Shown: piece after piece, positions 9,890 to 20,985 of the stretch
Numbering within the stretch: the stretch's first letter is position 1
Layout of the letters: every line of letters starts with the position of its first letter
Origin: Apostichopus japonicus
Lineage: Eukaryota > Echinodermata > Holothuroidea > Aspidochirotida > Stichopodidae
Length of the DNA: 64,000 nucleotides
Reading direction: 5' to 3'
NCBI RefSeq assembly: GCF_037975245.1
Contig: NC_092577.1
Location: 23,648,398 to 23,712,397, forward strand
Made by a program: the position numbers and the translations under genes
Notes under the pieces: model-generated
What the model was told of the DNA's origin: nothing
Seen by the model: the letters and a program-made list of their open reading frames with translations, nothing else
Databases searched by the model: none

Positions 9890-11740
9890 GGTGATATCCA
9901 GTAGAGAGGAGCAATAACGCATAGTTGCGGCATGCCACGAAGGACTCGGAGACACGAAGGAGGCTCAAGCACTAAGTGGACACTTTGGGAGGGACAAGAA
10001 CCAGGCCCGAATCAAGGAGAGGTTTTACTGGCCCACAATTACGAAAGATGTCCATGACTTCCTTCGAACATGTGACACGTGCCAGAGGGTTGAACAAAGC
10101 GTTCAAGAAAGTACGCGGGTAACTTCAGCCACTTCCAGTGAAACCCGAGGCATTCTAGCGAATCGGAATAGATCTAGTGGGTCCACTGCCCAAGACAAGA
10201 GAGGGCTATCAGTATTTTGCTACAGCGATCTGTGCATATACAAAGAGCAAGAGTGCTACACAGGTGGCCCAATTCATCTATCGGATCATCTGTCGGCATG
10301 GTTGCCCCCAAATTCAACTATCAGACCAAAGTCGGGAGCTCGTTAATCGTGTGTCTGAGGAACTACAGGGGTGGACCATCGCATAACAACAGCTTACCAT
10401 CCCCAGTGCAATGGCTTGGCAGAGAAGCAGAACCAGACCACACAGAATGTACTGTTGAAGTACCTGGATAATCAGGATGAGTGGTCTGACATCTTGGACA
10501 GTGTTCTATTTGCCTACCGGACGTCAAGGCATGCATGAACTGGTTACAGCCCTTTTTACCTCCTCTATGGTCGTCAGCCGCGTTTACCAGTTGGAAATGA
10601 CGAGAACACTGATGATGCAAGAGGACCAACAGAACAAAATGGAGCTACCATGGAGGATCGAGTAAAAGCCATGGAAACTCTCCGCCAAGCTGCGGCAGAC
10701 ACTGCTATGCAAAACATAACCACGGCCCAGGCACGGCAGAAGAAGAACTACGACAGGCGCTGTAACCCAGAGGGGTTCACACAGCTGGACCCCAAGTGCT
10801 GATGGAGGTAGTTAAGAACCACGACAGGTGTGGTGGAAAGATGGCACCAAGGTACACTGGCCCATACCTGATTCATTGCGAGGTAAAGAAGGGTGTCTAC
10901 AGACTAGAGAAGGATGATGTCACCATGAAGAAAACAGTGAATGCAAGCAGACTCAAAGTGTACTGTAAGCGTGAGTCTAGCGAAGCAATAGAGACTGAGC
11001 CAGAAACAAAGAGATGAAAGACAGACAATTATCCATCTGGTGGAAAGGCAGCAGCGGAGAGACAGAGGCCGACAAGGTAGAATGTAAGCCAGAAGCAGAG
11101 ACAGCAGCGAGAGAGACCGAGGATTGTGTCATCACTGGGAAGTCCACCGACAGCACCTTCAAGCCATCGACCAGACCAAAGTTCAGGCCACTGGGGAAGA
11201 AGCAGTTGGAAGATGTCGTGAAACCTCGGTATTGGATGCGGGACACACAAATGAATGCTACCCAGGCACTGATAAGACACCAGTACCCAGCTGCGGGGGG
11301 CCTCCAGGATACATGTTTAGGGGAGAACCTGCTTTGGAGTCCAGTCGCAAGAGTTCATCCAAGTACATAATGCCAACAGGAACCATTGGATTGTCATATC
11401 CACTGTTGGGTGTAAGCCAGGTCAAGTACGTGTATATGACAAGGAGAGTCATAGCCAGCCTGTTACAGAGCCCCCTTTGAGGCCATCACCGTTGAGATGC
11501 CATCCACTCAGAAGCAGACAAATGGTTCAGACTGTGGGCGTATGCTCTGGCATTTGCAATGACCATTGTTGTTGGTGTAGATCCGGGTGCAACATTCTAC
11601 GACAGAACCCAGTTGAGGGCACACCTGAGACGATGCCTGCAAGAAGGAGTGATGACCGGAGTATGAAGAAGGAGTTTTCCCCCCAGTGCTGCCAACCGAG
11701 AACTTCAAGATAGACTTGTCGTGCCCATGTCGGCTGCCAA
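9890..11740 (+). pseudogene. Ginger1-like transposase remnant: integrase plus Ulp1-like protease
   Basis: Reading across several frames gives an ordered integrase: an HHCC zinc-binding segment (HFGRDKN..., CDTCQRV) at about 9935-10095, a DDE core beginning with IDLVGPLPKT near 10165, and a GPY/F motif (RYTGPYLIH) near 10850. After this, at about 11210-11680, come WMRD...ALIRHQYPAAGGLQDT, then NHW, VYD and GSDCG signatures, the His-Asp-Cys pattern of Ulp1/C48 cysteine proteases. Gypsy-like integrase followed by an Ulp1 or OTU protease is the known architecture of Ginger1 cut-and-paste transposons. Several frameshifts and a stop near 9920 make it non-functional. No TIRs or CCGG-type duplications were found. 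A KRBA2-like or GIN1-like host derivative is the alternative, but the decay argues against it. Confidence 0.7.
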
Positions 11741-12165
11741 GTAGCAGATCGATGAAGGTGTGTCAGAGATGTAGTGTTCGATGTCATGTTTCTTTGTCTG
11801 TGGGAGAAGGTCATATGTAATCAATGTGTCTCAATTGTAAGTAGCCTAGTAAGCTCAACATTGTGTGAGTTGGAGAATGGAGTGAACAGTGCGTCCTAAT
11901 TGTTACTCATTAACACTGTTGAGTTTGAAATATATTGTGAGAGGCAGTTGTAAACCAGTGCCCACTAGTCACATTTTTAGGTTGATATGTACTAAGTTTC
12001 ATCACACAACACCATGACCTGAATGTCACTCTGAGTGTGTACATCCATCATCAAGGAAAACGTGTGGTAATGTGGTGTGACTAACACTAAGGCCACTATG
12101 AGATATAATGCATAGCAGGGGGAACATTTTTGGTGTAATTTTGCACATATGAAAGGGATGCCAAC
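11741..12165. other. Non-coding, no feature seen
   Basis: Sequence downstream of the Ginger1-like remnant with no open frame of note and no recognised terminus. Confidence 0.4.
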
Positions 12166-12393
12166 TTAAAGCCCCAATCAGCCTTTGAGATATTCGCAGA
12201 AATAAACATCAATGATATCGAAAACGAATGCCATCATTCGATACCCCATCCCTGAAAAGTAATTCAGCCGAAATTATAGCACTCTATCTTCTGTGGTCTT
12301 GGAGAAAAATGGTGATCAATCTTCAATTTCCCTTACTATCGATATCCTCTATTTGAAAGGAATACATGAAATAAAGGCTGATTGGGGCTTTAA
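12166..12393. mobile_element. MITE with TTAA target duplication
   Basis: AGCCCCAATCAGCCTTT at 12170-12186 is the perfect reverse complement of 12373-12389, giving 17-bp terminal inverted repeats around a 220-bp element. TTAA lies directly outside each end (12166-12169 and 12390-12393). TTAA duplications are made by piggyBac and Kolobok transposases, among others, so one of these probably mobilised it. The interior is non-coding. Confidence 0.8.
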
Positions 12394-13325
12394 TGAACAG
12401 ATTGAATGTTGTATTCTACATGTAACATTATTCAGGACTTCATTATATATTCCAAGAGAGTTCAGCTACCTCTACTTTCTTACATACTAACTCTTTCCTT
12501 CAGGCAATTCATTGTAATAATGATATTTCATTTTCTTCTACCAGTAGTGGAGTTTCGATATGTTGATAAGTTGCATAATAAATATATATATAATAAATAT
12601 TATATCGTGACTGACTGATTCATTCTTTTCCCCGTTGGGTACCGACATTCTTAATCAAAATCAATAGTAATAACACGTGGGTTTGAACCCCCAACCCCCC
12701 CTCCCCGTGCGTACGCCCCTGTTCCATGTCAATCATGATTTGAGTCTAACCTCAATCAATAGATGACAATTCTCCCCACTTGAACAAGACTGAATGAAAT
12801 CCCTACACTAACAAGGTTAAAGATTATTATCAACTCCAATCAATGTAGATAGTAAACTTCACTGTGGATAAACTTTATTCTGTGAACCATTTGAAGAAGC
12901 AAGAAGAAACTGATTGAACACCATTGAATTACTCTAGACACTGAACTTCCTCGATATGAAATTGGATATTGGGAGTTGGCTACTGATTTTCTCAACTGGC
13001 TAAATTGCACCAATCCTTGCAACTAACTGTCCGCTGGCCACTAACAAAATGTTGCGAATACGTGAAGGATATATTCGTAGCGTTTAATTGCCATGAACAA
13101 GCGATCGACCATCTCATCATACACTCAATTTGAGATATCGCCTATTGGAATATAGGCATATTATGAAATTCATTGCAAGCTAAAGACTTGCGCAGGTGCT
13201 GGCAGGAACATTGATCATGCTTATGGTGGGGGAGTAAATTTTCAGGGTGGGGGGGGGGGGTGAATTTATCGTAGTAAAAATTCCCCCCGTTGGGGGAAAA
13301 TTGTTAGGGGGAAAAAATGTTCTGT
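12394..13325. other. Non-coding, includes a poly-G run
   Basis: No coding region recognised. Features are AT-rich DNA near 12580-12610, a C-rich stretch near 12690-12710 and a run of G near 13248-13260. The 5S-like fragments begin just downstream. Confidence 0.4.
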
Positions 13326-13381
13326 TACACCGCTTCTCGTCCGATCACCGACGTCACCTGGGAATACTGGGTGCCGTAGGC
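13326..13381 (+). rRNA. 5S rRNA fragment with internal deletion
   Basis: It matches the middle (CTTCTCGTCCGATCACCGAC) and 3' end (CCTGGGAATACTGGGTGCCGTAGGC) of the 5S gene at 13646, with the central 40 or so bases missing. The downstream spacer (CTTTTCTTTTAATAATT, then GCCACGACGAACGCGATTTTAAAATGG) is shared with the full copy, so this is a decayed 5S rDNA unit rather than a random fragment. Confidence 0.75.
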
Positions 13382-13476
13382 TTTTCTTTTAATAATTAAA
13401 AAACTGTCTTGCCACGACGAACGCGATTTTAAAATGGAATATATTAAAAAATATTTCGATTGTTTTCATATATTAT

Positions 13477-13477
<1 letters not shown>

Positions 13478-13506
<29 letters not shown>
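13478..13506. repeat. (TA)n microsatellite
   Basis: An uninterrupted alternating TA tract lies directly upstream of the second 5S fragment. It probably arose in the spacer and coincides with loss of that copy's 5' half. Confidence 0.85.
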
Positions 13507-13507
<1 letters not shown>

Positions 13508-13513
13508 TGTAAA

Positions 13514-13568
13514 AGCGCAGTCAGTACTTGGATGGGTGACCCGCCTGGGAATATTGGGTGCCGTAGGC
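13514..13568 (+). rRNA. 5S rRNA 3'-half fragment
   Basis: It starts AGCGCAGTCAGTACTTGG and runs to CCGTAGGC, matching the 3' half of the full copy with a few changes (an extra C in GACCCGCC, TATT for TACT). The same spacer follows (TTCTTTTCATAATTGAT). The 5' half is absent. Confidence 0.8.
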
Positions 13569-13645
13569 TATTCTTTTCATAATTGATAAAATTATGTTGC
13601 CACGACGATGAAAAATTGCAATAACCAACATTGGCTTCTTCTAAT

Positions 13646-13763
13646 GTCTACGGCCATATCGCGTTGACTATACCGGTTCTCGTCCGATCACCAAAGTCAA
13701 GCAACGTAGAGCGCAGTCAGTACTTGGATGGGTGACCGCCTGGGAATACTGGGTGCCGTAGGC
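13646..13763 (+). rRNA. 5S ribosomal RNA gene, full length
   Basis: This 118-bp sequence starts GTCTACGGCCATATCGCG and ends GCCGTAGGC, followed by a TTTT pol III terminator. It keeps the highly conserved GGTTCTCGTCCGATCACC and TACTTGGATGGGTGACCGCC blocks that include the internal control region. The two ends pair (GTCTACGGC with GCCGTAGGC). ACGTAGAGCGCAG replaces the usual ACGTCGGGC-type segment, so it is a variant or slightly decayed gene. Two more partial units lie just upstream in the same orientation, indicating a small tandem 5S array. A further copy is at 38762. Confidence 0.88.
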
Positions 13764-13904
13764 TTTTCTTTTCATAATTAGAACACTGCCTTGCCGCGAG
13801 GAACGTGATTTTAAAATGGAAAATATATCAACAGCGTGATATATCAACAGCTGACGTGCTGCAGTGGTTGTGCTCTGTTACTCTGTATTTTGTTATTGCT
13901 TTTT

Positions 13905-16007
13905 GGTTCCTTGCTAAAAGCAAAGGAACCTATGTATTCAGGTTGGCGTGTGTGTGTGTATGTGTGTGACGCTTTAGCTTGTATGCACGATAACGCAACA
14001 AGGGATTGACTGATCATGATCAAACTTGGTGGGTGGGTGGCCCATAGTGAGTAGATGAACCCTATTGTTTTTGGTGCCCACAAAGGTCACCAAAGGTCAG
14101 TTTTGGTCCAAAAACCCAAAATACTAAAACTGCAATAACTCCCAGTGCCAATGTGCGACAAGGTTGATATTTTGGGACAAGTTGTGAACTGGTTAGGGGA
14201 ACATTTTCAAACTTAACGGTCATGTGATCTGAAGTCACCAAAGGTCAATTAATATTAAAAAAGTAGTATTTTTGCGATAACTTGAGAACGAATTGTCCGT
14301 TAGGGTTGGGAGTTGCTTCAGTGTAATCCAATTGTCGACCCACACCTGGGTGACCCTTGACCTCAATTTGACCTCTGGTGACCTTTTCATGTTTTGGGGA
14401 TGTTTACAGTTTCGATGCTATTTTCAGATGTCAAAGGTACCTTCCGATCATAAATATCGATAGGTTGACCCCCGTGTGACCTTTGTGTGCGAACTTATAT
14501 GGGGTCAAAGTTTTCGGTCGGAGTTAGGATGGCTGTACAGACTTGTGTTGATTTTTGGAATCAGCAGATGAAACTACATTTGAAACCAAGGTCAAAAGGT
14601 CAGGTCACATTTAAAAAAATGTGCTTAGTTTGGGAGAAAACGGGCGAAAAAGAAAATGTTTGGTGTTGATGCTAGATTTGGATATCAAAGGTACCTTCCG
14701 ATCAAAAATGTCAATGGGTTGACACCCAGGTGACCTTTGTGTGTAAAGTTATAGAAGGTCAAAGTTAATTTTCAGACATTTAATGCAATAACTCCCAGTG
14801 CCAAGGTGTAACAAGGTTGATATTTTGGGACAAGTTGCAAATGGTATAGAGGAATTATTTCAAACTTAACGGTCATGTGATCCGAGGTCATCAAAGGTCA
14901 ATTAATGTTAAAAATGTAGTATTTTGGGTGAGAAAATGGGCAAAGAAAAAAATGGTTGAATTTTTACAGTTTTAATGCTATATTCACGTCTCACCAATCA
15001 AAAATGTCAATAGGTTTACCCCAGGTGACCTTTGTGTGTGAAGTTATATGAGGTCAAAGTAAATTTTCAGACATTTAGTGCAATAATTCCCAGTTCCAAG
15101 GTGTGACATGGTTGATATTTTGGGACAAGTTGCAAATGGTATAGGGGAATATTTTCAAACTTAACGGTCATGTGATCCAAGGTCACCAAAGGTCAATTAA
15201 TGATAAAAAACTAGTATTTTTGTGATAACTTGAGAACGAACTGTCCGTCAAAGTTGGGAGTTGCTTCAATGTAATCCAGTTGTCGACCCGCATCTGGGTG
15301 ACCCTTGACCTCAATTTGACCTCTGGTGACCTTTTCGTGTTTTGGGGATTTTTACAGTTTCGATGTAATTTTCAGATGTCAAAGGTACCTTCTGATCATA
15401 AATGTCAATGGGTTGACCCCCTTACCTTCGTGTGCGAAGTTATACGAAGTTAAAAAATATTAATGAGGTCACAGGTCAAACGTGAAAAACTCCGAAGTTG
15501 CAATAACTTGGCTACTATTTATTTGAATTTCGTCAAACTTGGTGATATTGGTAGATAGTCTCCACACACTGATGTGTGTTGCAATTGATATCATGCATGT
15601 TTATAGGGGGGGGGCTAGCATTATTTTGTTATGAAAAGTTTGTATGCACAATAACTCAACAAGGGAATGACCAATCATTACCATACTTGGTGAGTGGGTG
15701 GCCCATAGTAAGTAGATTAACCCTGTTGATTTTGGTGCTCATATCATGAATATTAATGAGGTCATGGGGTCAAAAGTGAAATACTCCAAATTGCAATTAC
15801 TTGGCTACTATTACTAGTCGGAATTTCGTCAAACTTGGTATGATGATAATGGTAGATAGTCTTCACACACTGATGTGTGTTGCAATTGATATCAGGGCTT
15901 AGCATTACTTTGGCAACAAAGTTTGTGAGCATAAATTACTGTTGTTGTATTAGGGCTTTGTTAGAAATTTCCCTATGAATGGAACTAATGAACAGCAGCA
16001 AGGAACC
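13905..16007. repeat. AGGTCA-rich non-autonomous repeat element with inverted termini
   Basis: GGTTCCTTGCT at 13905-13915 is the reverse complement of 15997-16007, so about 2.1 kb is bounded by 11-bp inverted ends. Just inside the left end is a hairpin (GGTTCCTTGC..GCAAAGGAACC), then a (TG)n run and GACGCTTTAGCTTGTATGC. The interior repeats a module (TGCAATAACTCCCAGTGCCA... to CACCAAAGGTCAATTAAT) at about 14129, 14783 and 15078. Related sequence is seen near 21815, 34480 and 37140-38440. No coding capacity; no target duplication could be fixed. Confidence 0.5.
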
Positions 16008-16159
16008 ATCAAATGTTTTCATTCTGGTTTCCTAACTGGAACCTTCTTTCCTCTTAATTATTTTTTTTATTAGCGGAAGGACGATATTATCCTTTAAACA
16101 CGTCTTATTGTTGTGTAATCGGGCTGATAAGGATTTTCATATAATATTTTTCGTATTTT

Positions 16160-17221
16160 TTGCTTGCCACGGCGTCTCGCGACGCACGGGCAAACCTAAG
16201 CTTTCAGATGAGTTCCACGAAAATTAGAGATGTACTGAATACGTACAGTGTAAGAGTAGTGGACAATACCTATAACCCGATCGATGTTATTAACGCCGTT
16301 TCCATGGATATTGGTAGAGAAAACGTGAGAGGCTGTGTTAAGTTTAACGGACAGTGGATAATCACAATGAAAACGAAAGAAGACGCAGAGCTTTTGCAAG
16401 AGACATGATTGAAAATCGGGAAAGATTCTTGTACAGTGACAGGAATTTCTAAAAGTATCATAACGGTGAGTTGTTATGGAGTACCCAGCTATGTTGAAGA
16501 CGATGAACTGTCCGGAAAAGTAACAGAATTTTGAGGTCTAATTAAATCACAATGGACACATAAGCACTACACAGTTCCCTGGTGTAGAAAACGGCATTAG
16601 ATTTGTTCGAGTCGAACTTCCCCCAAACGCAACAAGTTGACCTTATGCAATCAACATTGGTGGTGAACACATTAGAATAAAGCACAACGTCCAAACTAAG
16701 GTTTGCAACAAATGTCTCAGTGACAGTCACATAATGCGAGACTGCCCACATTACACATGCCGGGAGTGTGGTAGCCAGGGCCATGCAGAGAGTCGGTGTC
16801 CACAAGTCAAGTGCTTCCGCTGCAACTCATATGGCCACAAAAGCTTTCTATGCCAGACAATCACCGCAAACTATATCTGTCGATTGAACAATGAGACCTC
16901 CACCAAAATCAAAACCAGTTCAACCAACGGAACAGGAAAAGTCAGCACCGTCAGTATGGACACCACCCCGGAAACACCAGAAAAAGCAACCAAACCAGCC
17001 GTTCCGCCGGAACTAATCAGAGAACCAAAGAGAAATCAAGTAACAAAGCAAAGGATGATCAGAAATCTGACAAAACAGGGTCAAAACGATCAATGTCCAG
17101 CGACGAAGACGCGATGCTCGAAATTATGGTTAAACAAAACATACAAGCTCTAGCTCGCAGAAGGAGTATTTCGCGAAATCTCAGACTAACGAGGAATTAT
17201 ACCCCAAGAAAAGCTAGCTTC
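16160..17221 (+). pseudogene. LINE-D ORF1 remnant (CCHC knuckle protein)
   Basis: Broken frames encode a LINE ORF1-type protein. An N-terminal segment at 16160-16408 has an RRM-like flavour. Zinc knuckles follow at about 16695-16860 (CNKCLSDSHIMRDC, CRECGSQGHAESRC, CFRCNSYGHKSFLC), then a lysine- and threonine-rich linker. Stop codons and frame changes near 16410 and 16640 break it. It is a different family from LINE-A and LINE-B. It lies directly upstream of an endonuclease-like frame, as expected for ORF1. Confidence 0.65.
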
Positions 17222-18775
17222 ATGACTTCCCTACTCTTCGCAATGTTTCTTCTAGCAACCCTAAACTGTAATGGATTACGAAACAGTGAAAAGGGGAAAG
17301 CTTTTCGGTTCACTGAAAGCCAAAAGGTATGACATTATTGTTTTATATTGATAGAAAAGCATCTGCTGAATGGGATGCAAAAATGTATTCTTCAATGTAT
17401 GCCTCTAAAAAACGACGGGGGGTAACCCTTTTGTTTAAGGAAACATCTGACTGCGAAGTAACAAGGTGCATAACAAATGACAATGGCCGTTACATTCAAT
17501 TACACCGAACTATTGATGAACGGCCCCTTACTATAATTGATATCTATGCAGCGAATATACAAAGCGAGAGAACGAACCTTTTCCTGAATCTACATTGCGA
17601 ACTCAATCAAATTGATAATGAAGTCATTATAGCAGGGAATTTCAATAAGTATTTAAATATTTACTTAGACAAATTCCCAAGCAGAGCATACCCAGATCCT
17701 TCTCGCAAAGTTGTAAATGATACTACGACAAAATATCAACTTGTGGATATTTGGAGAGAGAGAGAAACCCTCGCAAAGGGAATTTCACGTGCATTCGCAA
17801 GACTATTTACGGTCGCTCCTCATGTAGGATTAGTAACTGTGTTTCCTATTGTAACATCACCACATACCCTCGTTCTGATCACGACTTTGTTGAGATTAGT
17901 TTGGATGTTTCTGCTCAACCAAGAGGACATGGTTACTGGATTTTTAACAATTCCCTCCTCCATGATGAAGAATACTTATGACTAATGCGCAAGCTAATCC
18001 AAAATGAGAAACTCTGCGACGATGTTGAAGTTAACTTTCTTCTATGGTAGGACAATCTCAAGGCAAAAATAAAGACTACAACAATAAAGTTCAGCAAAAG
18101 AAAATAGAAATTGCAACGCCGGATAAAGAAGGTACTAGCTTAAAAAACTTAACTACGAGAAACATAAAGCACAGAAAATTCCTCATTATGATTGTACTCG
18201 CCTTAAAAGTCTGGAGGACAAATTTGGCACGAAAGAGCTTAAAGGGATAGCCCTCAGATAAAAAAATTCAATACTATGAGGAAGGCCAAAAATCAACAAA
18301 GTGTTTCTTCAATCTAGAAAAGTCTCGACAGAAAAAGAAAGTAATGAAGCATTTGCTTACCAATCAAGGCACTGTTATAAATAATCAGGAAGACGAATTA
18401 AATGAACAAGTTAAATTTTACAGAGACCTCTACAGAGATGAACCTACAGAAGATAAACCAAAAGAAGAATTACTACCACACATCACCAAAAAGCTTGTCA
18501 AAAAGCTTTGTCAATGTCTTAGATAAAATGGGATTCGGTCCCAATTTTCAATCCTGGATTCGTATACTTGATACTAATATTAACACAGTTGCATCAAACA
18601 CAATGGCCATATTTCAAAGAGGGATGTACGACAAGGTTGTCCCATATCTGCCATGTTGTATGTTTTAAGTGCCGAGCCTTTCCACGATGTGTAGAGTTTT
18701 GTGGAACCGACACCAAAATGTTCCAACATGCTGACGACACAACCTTTTTTTTACCAGTATTTACTCTATGTTAAA
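17222..18775 (+). pseudogene. LINE-D ORF2 remnant (endonuclease and partial reverse transcriptase)
   Basis: An endonuclease domain starts at 17222 with LATLNCNGLRNSEKG. It continues in other frames with GRYIQLHRT, IIDIYAAN and IIAGNFN. Reverse-transcriptase pieces follow: MGFGPNFQSWIRIL near 18520-18570 and QHADDTTF near 18725, the D-D catalytic box. At least four frame changes and an internal deletion between endonuclease and RT are evident. The C-terminal part resumes at about 20590, suggesting an insertion in between. Clearly non-functional. Confidence 0.65.
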
Positions 18776-20589
18776 GACCAACTATTGAGACCAATTTTTT
18801 TAATTTTTTTTTTTTGGGGGGGGGGGGATTTTCCATTAATTTGGGAGTTAACATCTTCGAAAACTTATCAAAAAAGACAAGCCATCAAAAAAGACCACGA
18901 AAATGGACATTTTGGGTAGTCACGTGACATGAACCTCTGGAATGTCTGAAAACAGAGATTGACCCAAAGGAGCCTCTGGTCACCGTGTGACGTCATTGTT
19001 TGTATACCGCGAAAATCAAACGCTGATATAGACACTGTTTATACACAGATAGCGAACAATTGTTCTGTATTTGACTTCCAATTTCGAGCGTTTGAGAAGC
19101 TGTTAGCTTAAAACAAGAACACATAAAGGTAAAGAAATAGTTCCAAGACAAATTTAAGAAGAAAATTTAGTTAAATTGGTTATTTTATTAGCAAAATTTC
19201 CACTCAAATGGAAGCATCTTTTACATAGCGGAGCGTCAATAGGTACAATATACGGTACAATACGGTACAATATACTGTAGAACATGCAAGCAGCTTGGCG
19301 ATTCCGTAATACAATTTCATCGCAAGATACCGTAAACTAAACAGAAGAATAGACCGAAAAGATGCCTCATGCGTGATATGTAACGGGAAAATGGCTTACG
19401 TTACTGTCAACGAATTACGAAAAAGACACTAAACATAATCGAACAACTACGAGAAGACGCTGACCCGAATCGACCAGGGTAGCATATACATGACTAAGCT
19501 TCAGCTGAACATAGAAAAAGTATCCTTTCAATAAACCAAATTTAGCAGTGAATATCCAAATCCACCTTTCTCGTTCAATCCTGGGCGAAATACTACCGTG
19601 ACTCTGTGTAATCCCATAGAGTTAGGTCTAGTTGAAACAGGCCTTGACCAGTAACATCCCACAAGACAGTCACTAACGAAATAAAACGTCCGATCGCTAC
19701 ATAGAACCGTTTTTATTCAACTCCTTGGACCATGCACATGCAGATGCAGAATAAACATAACGGACAATATAACTCACGATACTGGAATACAACAAATGAA
19801 ATAGATAAATGCGATGAAACCCTAACATGACTATTTACACATGCTGTGAGTTGTAACTCACTACATGTACTAACAATGCTACCCTAGGTACGGTCTATGC
19901 ACGGTCATCTCTTACAGTAAATATTATACTGTCAATTGCATGATATAATGTTACATGTAAGGACGTCCGGAGCTTGTTTACGAGGAGACTTGAAAGGGTA
20001 AATTTCACATTAGCTATGTCCGACGCAGCTATCGACAGTATATAATTTTCGCAGAATGAGACATTTGCAGCATACACAAAGGCAGGGTCATGCATGTGGA
20101 CTCATGGGCAAGAGATACTGTGGGTACTGAAAAATCTTTCCGCGTGGATGTCACAAAATTTATCCAAAGTCTGCGGCGTTTTACGTCGGTTCTTTTACTC
20201 GGAAATCTAAAAAAGCTGATGCTTTTGTTGGGTGAGGTATAACTGCAACCTTCAACAACACAGAATTATGGCATTTCGGGGGGGGGGGGGGAAGGAGTAA
20301 TATCGTTGATGTTTTTGGCAGCTCAAGTATACAACTTTACACACTAAAATTCTTCTTGTGAGTGAGGTATACAGTTACGTCACAGGGTCACCTGATGTCT
20401 TCGGAATGTTTCAGGAATGTCTGAAATAGGTTTTATAAAAAGCTGACCTTTCTTCCCATTTTTCACGTATTTAACGTCCGAAATTGGTAACGTTAATTAC
20501 AGCAATGTAATTGGAGTGAGTTAAGGATTACATGTTCATCAAAAAGTCACCATAGTTGGTTTTTAACAATAATTAACTTGTATGAACGA
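18776..20589. other. Insertion or unassigned DNA inside LINE-D
   Basis: About 1.8 kb separating the RT catalytic box from its C-terminal part. A run of T and G lies at 18806-18831 and a G run at 20278-20292. No open frame has recognisable content. Both edges contain GGAATGTCTGAAA (near 18937 and 20413), but I could not define inverted or direct repeats that would prove one transposon. Confidence 0.4.
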
Positions 20590-20985
20590 GCGTCTGGCTC
20601 AATGTGTAATTTGGACAAGACTGAGCTTCTCGTTTTTGGTAAATCCAACATCAGTCATTATGATAAGTCAGAAATGACTATATTATAGTTGTAGTCGTTG
20701 CTATTGGCAACGACAAGACAACTATTGAGGAGGTTAACTGGGAGGGAAAAGTAAGAACCTGCAGCCTTTTGCTGAGCCGGTGGAAGGGGCGCAAACTCTC
20801 AATGAGAGGAATATTATTGTGAATTCCCTTGTCGTTTCCCGTCTAGTGTATCTCATTTCCACTATACCAACACCAAGCGGGGTGATTGAATCCTTCCACG
20901 ACGGTATAATTGACTTTATTCGGCGTGGTAAACCGAGTCCTATTAAATACACCAACCTGTTATTACCTGTTGTTGCAGTGTAAGA
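20590..20985 (+). pseudogene. LINE reverse-transcriptase C-terminal fragment
   Basis: The reading begins with SGSMCNLDKTELLVFGK, the conserved stretch after the YADD box in L1-like enzymes. It resumes in another frame at 20780 with LNERNIIVNSLVVSRLVYLISTIPTPSGVI, the thumb segment. It probably continues LINE-D. It ends near TPTCYYLL/NLLLPVVAV with no visible 3' tail. Confidence 0.6.

Noticed and set aside
18776-20589. A defined transposon inside LINE-D
   Set aside because: The edges share a GGAATGTCTGAAA word but no inverted repeats or target duplications could be established.
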